From assembly GCA_019321725.1 (NCBI GenBank), contig CM033114.1, positions 21,522,216 through 21,586,215 of the forward strand: a DNA stretch of 64,000 bases, read 5' to 3'. This DNA comes from Paulownia fortunei. Lineage: Eukaryota > Streptophyta > Magnoliopsida > Lamiales > Paulowniaceae. A program made the position numbers and the translations under genes. Under the pieces are notes generated by a model. The model saw only the letters and a program-made list of their open reading frames with translations. It did not search any database and was not told the origin of the DNA. This document shows positions 13,301 to 25,780 of the stretch, piece after piece (the stretch's first letter is position 1; each line of letters begins with the position of its first letter).

Positions 13301-16300
13301 ATGAAGATTGGAATTGGGGAAAATGATAGCGGACCTGAGCTAGTTCCATGTACTCTCACAGACTAATCCACGTGACATTGTGATAGATTCAGACCTTTTA
13401 AGTGTTAATGAAGTGACAAAGTTGAGCCTTTGAAGCACTAGGGGGGAGAATTTTTAGAGATGTTCTCTATTTGCGATTCAGTTCATATTAAAGTTTCATT
13501 GCCTTTCAGATTATAAGATTTAGCAAGGCATGTATTTCATGCATCATGTAGGAAACTCTATAATTTTGAAACTATTCTGGAATATTAAAGCATCTGCCTA
13601 TATGGAAACTGTTGGAATCATTAAATAAATGTGATAGTGGTTCAGCAGTCGTCAAGAAAGCAGACAAGCTTCTTTGCCATGCTTTGTTTAATGGCATCTA
13701 TCATCAAAATTTACAAATAGATCTGGAATAGAATTTTTATTAATGAACATTGTTAACTTACAAAGTATTGGCTCTTATAAGCTGTTTTTCACTGACAATT
13801 GCATACAGGAATTATTTTTGGACAAAATTGGTGCTGCAGGACATGCTGATGTGAGGTTGGCTTCACTAACTTTTTGTTGGCATAGTTACTTAGTTCCTTA
13901 TTTTTCGTTCCTTAATATTGATGTTTATATTATTTTCCCTGAAATTTAGTGAAATGGTGATGTTTCACTGCAATTCCATTACTGCGATTAGTTCCTAAAA
14001 GTAGCATGTAATGCCATTGTGAATTTTAACATTGAATCCTTCACAAGGTCTGAAGTTAAAGAGAAGACAAGTGATAACTGCATTTTAGACTTTATCTGAT
14101 AGTGTTTTGTATTATATGGAGGTGTTATGCTATTTACAAGATTTCTAGTAGGGGTGGCAATGACCTGCAATCGGATCACATCTGGTACTAGATCCAGTGG
14201 ATTGAATCTTATTTTCAGATTTTGGACCTACTTAGGTTATATCCAGTTGGATTCAAATTGTGTTGTATGGGTCCAAAATGGATCGATTTTGAATCCAATG
14301 AAATATAAACATCAACTTGAAATTTTAGAATTAACTAGCCAAAAGTATTTGAAATTGCAATTCCTCCAGTGGAAAATATGAAATGATATGTAAATTTACA
14401 GTTATGTTCCGTAATCCCTGCCTTCCCTCACCCCACTAGGCCCCCCTTATCCCATTCTTCTCTGTTCCTGTGCTGTAACCTCCACTGCCGCCTCCTCTAT
14501 GCCACCGATGTCCGCCACTGGCTCTCGCTCTGCTGTCCTTTTAACACATTTTCCCCCTCCCCTACTACACAGCAGGAAAAAGGAACCAAAGGGCAAATTT
14601 GTCACATGGCCACGAAGAATCACCCCTGTATCAACTATACAAGTTATATTTACTGGCTCCCATTTTCCCTTTGGATCTATTGGGAATTTGGATGTATTTA
14701 TGTGAGCTAGAGTTGATGGACCCAGTTTTTTGGGATAATGTATTTTCTGAAATTTTGATGTTGAATCCGCTTCTTTCTTTAATTTTGGGTCCTGTCTGGT
14801 CCCATTTTGGATTCTTCCCTTTTTTGAATTAATGTGTGATTTTCATTGGATCCGATCTAACCCATTTTGGACCCGATTTATTTGGATCCCGAACCAATTA
14901 ATGTGACCCTCCCATTTGCCACCCCTAGTTCCTATTATCTTTCGTAACAGAAGTTGTTTCATGCCGTCTAATACAAATACCTGTGGATAAGCATGAAAAT
15001 TATTGTGCTACATATCTAAATATATAAAAGGAAAAGAAAATTTACGTGTGTTTCCTTCTTTTGCTAAACTACTTTATATGCATTCTTATCTGCACGGTTT
15101 TTTATGTTAATATTGCTGTATCCGAGATGGGATTTACGTGTATTTAAGCAGCAATATCCGCTATCCATTGATCTGTCCTATTGAAGTATTTTGTCTCGTA
15201 CTATTAGCTGGAATCATTAGGGTTCATGCCTTGGTGATTGATTTTGTCGATCAGTTCATCATAATATCTGGACAATACGGATCTCTCACGGCATATCATT
15301 TCTGATTTCAGTGCCGATCCCCAGACCTCTTTCAGATCAATGTCCCCAATCAAGCAAGATGAACATCCTGAAGATAGGGCTGCTAATTCAGAAATCATGG
15401 TAGCTTCTTGGAGCTCTAAAACTTTGTTGATGGATAGTTGAGGAAGTAATCCATGTTTAATCATTTATGACCTTGGATTGACGTTTCAATTTATGCAGAA
15501 CAAAGAAACTATTGTTGCTCTTCAGTTGGTTTGGATACCAGAAGTGCAAATGTTCACCTGTGGTAATTTCAAGAATTTGTTTGATGAAGATTATCTTTAC
15601 ATGCAGGTTGATGGTGTTGGTGAATATGCTGATCACACAGACTATGCACAGGCTCCTCGTACTCCTGGACTGGTGGAAGAGCCAAATTTATCCAATGTCC
15701 AAGATGCTTCTGCATGTGATGACCATCTGGAATCGGAATATCATGTAATGGAATCTACTGTAAGGGACACAAATGATGTTCCTTATGAGGATAAACAAGA
15801 GGTGGACTGGTGTTCTCGAGATGATACAATTTCTGATGCAGTACCTCAGGGGCCACCTGAGGAGTATGGTTCTCTGTCTGGTGGCTTGGAAATCAAAGAA
15901 TCACAGCCACAAGGAGAATCTCCTATAGAAGCTAATGTTGAATTTGTTTTGTTGAAGGAATCTTCGTCAGTATCTGAGCCCAGTACTCACTTATTAGGTC
16001 AAGTTGAAGCCATAAAACCAGCTTCAGATTTCACTGATAATATCATCAAGGCATCTGATGTTGCACACCAGGAAGATTCACCAACTGAAGCTGTCAAAGA
16101 AGATAAGACCTATCTTCTCTCAGTTGATGAAACCTGCGATAATAATCAAGGTCCCAATGAAATTGGCTTGGAAAAAAGTGCTTCTGAAATTTCTGCTTTG
16201 GCTAGCACTTGCCAGCAAGTTCCTGAAGGTGTATCAGCAAAAGATCTAGCACCGCTTGGGGTTGAAGTTCCTGGCATTGTGGGAGACACAAGTAATCTGG

Positions 16301-19300
16301 AGAAATCATGTCATGATGGATCAGAGTTAGCTCCGGAAAACCAAGTTGGATCTTTCTTAGAGACTCCTGAAATTCAAGCTTGTCACGAGACTACAGATTC
16401 TAGTGCATTAAACCTTGATGCTCACGACAAAGAGGCAGCTAGTGAAACTCTGGTTCTCAGTCCATGTAATTCCATCCTGGAACACCCTGATGTGACAAAA
16501 CCTGGGTGTAGCATGTCAACTGATGCTGATTTAAAGTCTGATAGTAATGCCTTAGCAACCTATGGAAGGGAACAGACAGCAAAGCTAGGTTTGTCTATCA
16601 AGCATACATGAAAAATTATAGTAAGGAAATCGCAGAATAGGCCCAAATTGATCTCTTTAGATATTTATATCTTGTCAAATTCTTTTTGGACAGTGAGCCT
16701 CATTTAGTTAAGGTACTTAATGGGAAGTTCTAAAAAAGTGCACTTTTTTCACCTGTTGCTAGTTGCATGCAACATGATCTTTTAGGTTTCCAGTTTATGT
16801 GCAGAGTTCATGTATTCTATCCCTGATTTTCTTTAATTAAACTTATACGATCATTAACAGCTAGAACCTTTGACAAATTTCTAATGACCAATTTGAAAAC
16901 AGATTGGAGTTGAATGTGGACAACAAATGATACTCAGGAAGGAAGGGAAAATGTAGAATAAAACATGCTTTTGTAGTATGTGAAATAAGTCATGCTTTTG
17001 TAGAATTTTAGGACTTATTGTGAATTACATGAACAGAGTGCCTCTTTGATACATAATAATTATTGATTCGATATTGAAGGCCTTTATTTTGTGGGGTGCA
17101 TTTATTTTATCAGGTAGAGCGCACTGCATAACTGGTAATTCAGAACAAAATCTGAAGGAAAATCGAGTACAAGAACATGGATCACGAGAAGATATTCAGG
17201 TGGCTACTAGTGAAGCTGATGGTCTAGTACATAATACAAACACACAGGATAGGTTGGTGGAGAATTTGAATAATTCCGCTGAATCTGAGCTGCCTGCTCC
17301 TGAAAAGCTGCTTTCAGTACCGGAAGGCCATATGGATCTACATAAAGACATGCTGGTAGAGGTTAGCCCTGGGGACTTTGAGGGGTTTGATGATGGTGAT
17401 GCTGGGAGCAAAACTGCTGCAGGCAGAAAGCGTAGTTTTACTGAAAGTACACTAACAGAACAGAGTCTGAATTCAGTTGAATCTTCAAGACAAGTCCGTG
17501 TTAAAAGAACTACAGGATCAGTTCCAGATGACGATGATTTGTTGTCTTCCATTTTAGGTATATCAGACTCCCTTTCTTGTAATTCTAGGCATAGAGTTAA
17601 CTATATCCTTCACTTACTTGTTCCTTGAATAGTTTGTGATTTGATAAGAAATATTACTATCTCAGTTGGAAGAAGATCTTCAGTTTTGAAAGTAAAGCCA
17701 ACACCTCCTCTTTCTGAGGTTACATCTATGAAACGTACTCGTTCTGCTCCTCGTTCTGGTGCTCCCAAAAGAAAAGTGCTTATGGATGATACAATGGTTT
17801 TGCATGGCGAGTATGTTCTTCCTTGTGGCACTGATAGCATTTTAACTCTCTTGATGCGGTGTATTTATGTTTTTTCACCATAAATGTCAACATTTGCGAG
17901 GCTGGATAGAGTGCTAATGCCTTAACCAATTATGATGAAGTAATTTTGTGCATAGCATGCCACACATCTCTTTTAGTCATAGAAATGATCACTTGACTTA
18001 TTGAATCTGTTTCCCTCTTCCAGTATTTCCCGATCACATTATTTCTTTCTCCTTCTCTCTCTACATATAATTGACAGTCTATTTCATCATGGTATGTTAA
18101 TTTGGCTGGGCATTGGCAGCTTGCCTTAATGGCTTTCTAGTGCTTCTGGCTTAGTCACCTGTGCCACTTAATTACTCAATGATAGAAAGCTTTATTGTCC
18201 AATGTTTTGGCTTGTATTTATTTGCTTGCTTGTCGATGCTATTCTTTTCATGTAAAACTTATGTTATCTCTGTTCCTTGATAGTACAATACGGCAACAGC
18301 TGACCAACACGGAAGACATACGCCGTGTTAGGAAGAAAGCTCCATGCACTCTCCCTGAAATCTCAATGATTCAGAAGCAGCATATGGAAGATGAAGTTTT
18401 TCTCGAAACTATATTCACTGGTGAGTCTGTAATGCCAACATTCTACATGGTGATCTTCAATTAATTACACTTTCCTTGTAAATTCACAAATTTGAATAAT
18501 TTTATTAGTAGTGTTGTTACCTGGTGTATGTCAGGATATGTCAGTCTGGATTATATACTGCAGCATGTTCTCTATGGATGCTTGATTTTGTTTGATATGT
18601 TTGGGATCATTCTAAATTTACTGTTTAAGACCTTTATCACCTAATGATTGCTAGTCTCGTTTCTGGGAGTCTATGTGCTGTCAATTCGTGACCTGCTATG
18701 GTTGGAACTACACAGCCCAGTGCATTTAGGCTTCCTAGACATGAACTGGCATTTAATTTACATGAAACTTCATTGGTATCTAATATGCCTTCATCTGGGA
18801 GAAATCATTAGCTTATTTGTTTCTTTGGTCTTTTGTCAATTTCATTTAATTATTTGTTGATTGATGATACTGTTTAAGTGGAAGATGTATACTTCTCTTG
18901 TCTACTCAATTTTTCCTGCATTATGGATTGGTATCTTGTTGGACCAGGCACCATGTGAGGCGATCAATTTATTGTTTTCATTAAATTTTGTAGGCATGTC
19001 AGTTGAATTGGCATCTTTGAATGGGCAAGTGTACGATTTGAGTCGAATCAGGGTCTGCCAAAATGAAGTAAATGATGCATCTCTTGAAATTGTGACTGAA
19101 CCGAGGCTGCCTTCCCAAAATGACGAAAATGGTGTTTCCCTTGAAACTATGGCTGAACCAAAGTCAGGTTCGCACAATAGCAAATATGGTGCTTCTCTAG
19201 AAACTGTGGGTGAGTCGCATTTAACTTCCCCAAATAATGAAAACCATGACATGGAAGATGATAAGGGGCCTGGTAAGACTAATGTAATAAAAGAAAGTGG

Positions 19301-22300
19301 GCAGGGGGTAAACAATGAACTTTTGGTTGTGAGAGACAATGAGATAGCTGAGCCCAGCGAGAACCCTCTGCTGAGTGAAAATAGGCTGGAGGAATTTGAT
19401 TACTCTAGTATCGAAGTTAATGTCAGTCAAGAGCAGACTAAGCCTACTAATGAGGTGGGGCCTGATAATTCACAGCAGGAGCTTTCACTGAATGTAGCTG
19501 GAGTTGGAACAAGTCCAATAAATGCTGGTGCTGCAAACCCTTCTGTTAGTGCTGATGTTGAGCCATTAGACTCCAGTGGACATGCTACCGGTGATATGGG
19601 TGATGCTTCAGCTGGTATGGTTCAGACAGCTTCTTTAAATGAGTCTGGTGATACAAATTCTCATGTGAATATGGATGTATCAGCTGTTGTTCCTGATCAG
19701 AAGATGGCTGTACCCTCAGTTGAGTTGGATCATGCAGATGTTGATGTGGGGCAAACAGTTGCTAGAAATGAAGTTACAGAGAAGGATGGAGATGCTAACG
19801 GGGAGGGTGAAACTGAACTTGGAGCAAGGAATGATACTCTGCCAGATGTGGACCAAGTTTCTGCTGCTGTTGAGCTGGTACCCAGTGCCAACCATCTCGA
19901 GTTGGAGTATAATGTTCAGAGTGAAATTTATAATACTACATCTGAAGAACAGCGAGAAATGGAATTTTCATATCCAGCACTAGTAAGCGTTCTGGAGGAT
20001 GGCTCCATGAATAATGGTGAAAAACCAGACTACATGGAAGGTTATCAACCCAATATGACGGATGCAGAAATTCCTGGTTTTGGGCTGCATGATCGAGATG
20101 TAAGTTGATTTCTTGTATACAACCAATCTGACTTTTTTCTCATTCTGATTAAACATGGATTTCACTAAAATGAACACTGACAATGAAAAAGTGACAAGAT
20201 GGTGCATTATTGTTATATATTGTTTGGTTGCTTTAAAAAAACCGTGTCTAAATTGGTCGTCGTCGCCACGCTAATTGCTGTTGTTAATCCACTGAAAGAA
20301 ATGCTACTAAAGAAAAACTTGTTGGACTTTGATAATCCAGCCTAAATTTTATGCATTATCAGATAAGGTTGCACTTATTGGCAGGCATTCTTTCTGGAAT
20401 GCTGGTAAATGAATCAAAATAATAAATAAATTTGAGTTTCCAACTGAAATTTTCCTTCTAACATGAAGAAGCTATTCTATTTGTGGTTTTGGGCTGCATG
20501 TCTCTAAGCTCTTCTGTATTTCTGTTGGATCTAGAAATTTACTTTGTGCTTTTGAACTTTGATGAGTTTTTTAACAACTTTCTGTCTTTATTATGCAGGA
20601 ATTAAATTTTTTGGCTGCTGGAAATGATACAGGTTTGCTTCTAACTTCCTAAATGGATCACCCTCTTGCCAGCCTTTGAACAGGGAGAAAAGGAAAAACA
20701 AAAAAAATAGACTAGCAAAAATTATTCAAGAAGCCTTGTAGTTGTAGGTAAGGAACCTTAGCTTAAATGTCAAAATGGTCTTTCATGTGTCTGTATCTTC
20801 TATTGAGGCTAAATGTGTCATGGACGTTGAGGTCCATTCAGCTGGTCGACAGCCCCCCAACAAAGGGCTTGAAATGGTTATTAAGTAGTTTTTTCGTATT
20901 GACGCCAAACATATATATATATATTTAAGGATACAATTGACACCAAAAAATATGAATACGGACTTGGGGAACAGGTCACAGGGAGGTCTGGTGCACCTAT
21001 ACACCTATAGTTGTTTCATTTAGATTCTACTTCTTTTTTTATAGTGTTTTGAAATTTTAGTCATGATTTATGGAAATTTACAAATTTAATAAAGAAAAAT
21101 ATCCAACCAAATATACCCTAGTATTTCAATAAAATGCAAGTATGAATTGCGGCAATACATTTTTGAACTTTTATCAGCACAAGTGACAAATCCCAAAAAT
21201 ACAATTAGTGTTAAAAATTTATCCATCACAAAAAGATGAACATTGGTGAACTTGAACAATCTGAATTCCAATTACGTATAAAGTAATAGATCTTGGTTTC
21301 GAATCAACACACTAACCTCCTAATGTAATTAAATAATTGTATTTAAAAAATTAAGTCTCTAACCATACCTAAAATCCCGTAACTATAGAACTCCAGAAGC
21401 AAACTTAATGCTTTTGCTTTGACAAAAAACCAAACTACCAACAATTTAGTATTCGCACAAGCCCAATATTTGTTTCCTGTTCAGTTCAGTTGGTACATGT
21501 AAGTCTAAACACCACTTATTGGGCTTGGACTTGCCTTCTAAAGTACTATCTGGTGTTGGCCCAGTACAAACCTCGTTAAATTTGGGCCATGAGGACCCCT
21601 AATTGTGGCTTGTTCTTTTCAGTTCTAATATGTTTATCTATGATGTTTATAATGCTTCTATCTATTCAATCTTTTGGGAATTTAGAAAATTAATTATAGG
21701 TCACAATTTGAGTTGGTCATATCTTATGGAATGTGTATTGCTGTTATGTGTTTATGGGGACTGCGTAGGCTTGACTCTAATGTCTTTGAGCTTTCAGAGT
21801 TTCTAAATGTTGATGATGATGAGCTAACTGAAATAGCTGATGATTATATGCCTGATGCTGAAGAGACACGATATACTGAGAACAGCGGGTGGTCTTCCCG
21901 TACAAGGTAATGTTCTGCGAGTTAGCTATGCTTTTGAAATTGCATTGATTTCTCCTTGTTGACAATAAGAGAGTTCCTTTTTGTTTCTGCTAAGCATTTG
22001 GCCGAGGTTGATTTATCGATTGTTAAAATAAAAATCTCTATCCCCACATGTGGTTTTCTTCCTTTATCTCTGCTTGTTTATGTAAATGGTTGGAAACATA
22101 CTAAAAGACCCTTAAAAAAAGTTCTTGATTCAAACAACTTCCAAAAGTGTTTGGGACCAAAACTTGTATTTTAAATACCTTTCAGAACAACCATTTAATT
22201 ATTCTGTAATGCTTTTAAGAAAAAATGGTCAAATTAGTGAGTAAGAAGAACCCTTGGGAATCTTGTTATGGTTTTGATGTGAACATACCTGGATTATTAA

Positions 22301-24213
22301 ATCCGAGGATTACAATATGCTTCGACCCAAGGGAACTCAAGTTTCCAGGAAAGAAGTTGAATTCTTTGCCTGATATATAGCCATCTTACAAATTTTGTGT
22401 GACTTGGCAATCAACAAGTTGCTGGCAAAAAAGAATTCTGAAGCAGTAGAAATCCTTGGGCAATTTGTCTATTGATATGAGGATAGTTTTGTCTCAACTC
22501 TTATGAGCCTAGGTGGTGTTCTAGCTGACTTGAACGATTGGGTTCATATATGCAGAAAATTTCCGAACTTGTGGTTTTAGAATAGTCATAAAATTCTTTG
22601 GACTTTGGATACAAGAACTTATTATGTGAGTGTCTTCTAGTATTTTTTTTTTCCATATTATCATCAGAGAACTTGCTGTTAACAGCAAGTTTCTGATATA
22701 AATTTGGGTTGAGAATTAAGTGAAGGTTGATGACTTTGATTCGTGGAGCAGAAATTTTTTAGATTGTTTTATTAGTATTCAAAAATAATAACTGATGATG
22801 AATTTCCCTTTCATTAAAAGCAGAAGGTTTCTGCCTCTTAATCATCTGTAAAAATCTTATTGATGAGATTGGCATAAGTATAATTTCTGTTTTCATTGAA
22901 ACTTGTAGGGCTGTTTCCAAGTATCTACAAGCTGCTTTTGTTAAAGAGGCAGAGTGTGGAGGGAAGTCTCTTTCCATGGACAATCTTTTAATTGGTAAAT
23001 CACGCAAGGAAGCATCGAGGATGTTTTTTGAAACATTGGTATGTTCAAACTCTTTCGTCAATGATAAAGCTTCATTTCCGTAAAACCTCAATGATCTGCT
23101 ATTTTTTTTCTGTGGTTTTAACAATGATAAGGTTAATGTGACTATGTTTTTTCTTGTAAATGATCATTTACCTCTTAAGAGATTGTGATTCATATGAAAA
23201 GGGACCATTCAAATGAATCCTTTGTTTTAGAAGACTCAGGCTGAGGTCATATGACTGAAGGGTCTCAGGTTCAAGTCCTGCAATTTGAGGGTTGTTTGTT
23301 TTATTTTTGCTGCTTATTGAATTACTTCTGTCATTATTCCTTGCTATATTTCTCCCATAATTGTGTATTGCGTGTTTCTTCTTTTTTAATAAAAGAAGAA
23401 TGATATGCATTGGTTTTTCTTCTCTTTGGTTGCTTCATTTACTGTCAGCATCTTAGATAAAGATAACTGCCCTTGTTTCTGCAACTCAGATTGCTTAACA
23501 GAATTGTTAAGTAAATGTAATAACAGAATGGCCATTGTATGATTGTTCTTGGTCCTAGTACAATTAGCCCCAGTTTAGAGTCAACCTTGTCAAATTTGAG
23601 AGCTGAGCTGTTTGGTATTCATGCATATCAGCCTCCCACATGTGGACTTGTTGTCGATATGATTCACAAGTTCAGAATATGAATTATTGTTGGCATTACA
23701 AGTCCTTTTTTGTGGTAGGCAAGGACATTGCATTTTTAGCAATACGTACCACATATTTTCGAACATTAAGAGACAGAAAGACTCGTCATTAAATTCAAGG
23801 TGGTTAAAATGGTGAAGTTCAATGAATGAAAGCCACCAGAGTGAGTCTTAATTTTGGGAGTAAATGAAACCAGAAGTTCCAATAGTTCTACATGTATAGT
23901 GTATAATTGTCTTTGTTTTTGTTTCTCACACACAATAAAGTGCATTGTGTTTCTTTATCTTTTTATTTCAATTGATGAATCTGTATGATAATTCATTTTG
24001 CTTTTACTAGAACTGTCTTCTCTTTTGGCCCTTATCATCGTTGAAAGTTACCGAATTCCTGTTTGTATGGGCATGATTGTTTAATCTTTGTGTTTGACCT
24101 GACAAATGTTCCAGGTCCTTAAAACAAGAGACTACATCCATGTAGAACAACGGAATCCCTTTGATGACATTACCATGAAACCTCGAGCGAGATTGATGAA
24201 ATCCAACTTCTAA
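10346..24213 (+). CDS. SYN4: Cohesin kleisin, RAD21/SCC1 family, SYN4-like
   Basis: The alpha-kleisin bridges the SMC1 and SMC3 heads of cohesin in the nucleus and holds sister chromatids together until separase cleaves it. I placed 15 exons: 10346-10469, 12049-12310, 12669-12766, 12946-12989, 13809-13855, 15312-15399, 15607-16588, 17114-17557, 17666-17810, 18284-18420, 18994-20099, 20599-20632, 21798-21906, 22909-23038, 24115-24213. Their sum is 3849 bases, exactly 1282 aa plus stop. The N-terminal Rad21/Rec8 domain (about residues 1-110) shows MFYSQFILAKKGPLGTIWIA and FPEVPIALRLSSHLLLGVVR. The long middle is acidic and low in conservation, with a block LTNTEDIRRVRKKAPCT. The C-terminal winged helix (last ~80 residues) covers KYLQAAFVKEAE to MKPRARLMKSNF. 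Exon 11 carries three 19-residue repeats. It is longer than Arabidopsis SYN4 (about 1030 aa, from memory). SYN4 rather than SYN2/SYN3 is a judgement from the N-terminus and length. Confidence 0.93.
14149..14927. mobile_element. Nonautonomous hAT-like element in kleisin intron 5
   Basis: The segment begins TAGGGGTGGCAA and ends TTGCCACCCCTA, a perfect 12-bp terminal inverted repeat typical of plant hAT elements. The inside is rich in GGATCC/GGATCCA-like subterminal words on both sides and has no transposase frame. The flanks (ATTTCTAG left, GTTCCTAT right) match at only 5 of 8 bases, so the target duplication has decayed or the ends are slightly misplaced. Confidence 0.7.
23225..23400 (+). repeat. 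Possible tRNA-derived SINE in kleisin intron 14
   Basis: A B-box-like GGTTCAAGTCC lies at 23268-23278 and an A-box-like GGCTGAGGTC at 23239-23248, the spacing expected for a pol III promoter. The sequence then runs into an AT-rich tail near TTTTTTAATAAAAG. I cannot show a target duplication or other copies, so this is tentative. Confidence 0.3.
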
Positions 24214-25309
24214 ATCTTCTGGTGTAGGAAAGGCAGAAACATGATTCAAAGAAAATGCAGGCAGTCTGGCTTATTTTGTGCTCATTTTTGGTGGAAACTA
24301 GCTTCATTCTTTCCAAGTAGTGCTTTCAAAGCTCGTAGCTGGCTAATTAGGTTTATCTATACTTGTAACCGTTCAACTTGTTTCATGCAATCATACAATC
24401 TTTTGTATAATACACATCTTATATGTATGTATAGCCTGTAATATTAAGTTTTCATTTAGCAATTGGAGCTGGTTCCTTTTGTCGTGCTGCCTGATTCTTG
24501 TAAAGTTGAATGGAAAAAAAAGAGTGGTTTTTGATATTAAATTAAATTAATAAACTACTCATTAAGCAATGTCAACAATTGATATTAACATCAGGCTAAT
24601 GGTCTAATTTTGCCAATGATGCATTGCATTAGTGGCAAAATTGCAGTTCTAATACTTCATAGGTTCTGGGTTTGATTAGAGTCCCTCCTGATGTGTGGAT
24701 GGTTGTTTATTCTCATAGTAGTTAAAAATTAATTATTGGTATTTGTTAATAGTGATCGATATTGGTTGATTAATTTTCGATTAAACTCTTAATTAGTTAT
24801 GTATTTGGCACTATTACTCAAAAAAATAAAAAAAAATGGAAGACAAAAGGGTTGTTTTTAATCTGTTGATTGATTGTGCTTACAAATTCACAACAGCTAA
24901 CAGATCCAAATAAAAACTAATAGCACTAATTTTAACATAAAACTGTTTATTCAAATTGATCTATATTGTATGTATATTTTTTCTCAAGTTAAAAAAAATG
25001 GACTGATTAGCATTATATCTATTCTATATTTGTTATTTCTATTTTACTTTTTGTGATTTTTTAACACGAGTATTTTATAATTTTTTTTTAAAGTAAGTTA
25101 TTTTACTTAAATAATGCGGTAACTCTAATTGTTAAGACTGTGTTTAAAAGTAAACAAATGAGTATATATCGGACACATGAACTATTATTTATAAGGGTAA
25201 AAATATAAGTATATATCAAAGGAGTAGTTTAATTCTTCTCTCTCTCTTCTCTAAATCTCTTGTTCCTATGTCTCTGTCAAGAGTCTGGTCTTGTTGTTAT
25301 TAACCAAAC
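24214..25309. other. Kleisin 3' UTR and intergenic sequence
   Basis: After the kleisin stop, AT-rich sequence holds no supported gene. From about 25225 the CT-rich run and following text resemble the 5' leader of the downstream NLR genes (CTCTCT tract, then a GTCT-rich stretch before ATGGCTTAT), so the last ~85 bases are probably the 5' flank of the disrupted NLR copy. Confidence 0.5.
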
Positions 25310-25318
25310 ATGGCTTAT

Positions 25319-25767
25319 TGTCACGGACTTGTTCCCTTAACAAGGACCGTGCGGTTGCAGAAGCCACCCCTCGCGGTAGCTAAGTCAGCGTAGCTAAGAA
25401 AGTTTTGGAAGATGGCTAGCAAGATAGAAGACACTCAAAGAAGGCAAGAGAGCTTTGTAAGAGAAAGTTTATATTCACTCAAACTCAAACTCTTGCTTGA
25501 TGGTTTACAAAGGAAGTTTCTACCTCTATTTATACTACTCCACCTCCTAAATGAACGGTGGTGATCTATTTGATCCAACGGTTGGGAGAAACTCTCTAGA
25601 GTTCTCCAAGGAATATGCTAGAATGATTCCACTATATATTTACAAAGGACATTCTAGAAGTTCCTAGCATTTGTCCAAAATATCCCTAATGTTCTAGAAA
25701 ATTATGGAAGAGCCTCCAAGCCCAAAAATGCTGCAATAATCGGGTCGTGGCTTGGCGGTGTGTGACA
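25319..25767 (-). repeat. Gypsy 3' LTR
   Basis: This is the left LTR in window coordinates and the 3' LTR in element orientation. It lacks a 2-bp AT and a 2-bp piece near TCAGC compared with the other LTR, and differs from it in the 25352-25370 region by what looks like a small inversion. Confidence 0.92.
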
Positions 25768-25780
25768 TCCTCCCCCATCT
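25768..25780 (-). other. Gypsy polypurine tract
   Basis: Read on the minus strand the bases next to the 3' LTR are AGATGGGGGAGGA, a purine run directly abutting the TGTCAC-type LTR end. This is where plus-strand DNA synthesis is primed in LTR elements. Confidence 0.75.

Noticed and set aside
17196..17552. 118-codon minus-strand frame
   Set aside because: Antisense shadow of kleisin exon 8, serine-rich only because the sense strand codes for acidic and low-complexity residues.
18902..19339. 145-codon minus-strand frame
   Set aside because: It lies fully opposite kleisin exon 11, has no domain, and arises from the skewed codon use of the acidic exon.
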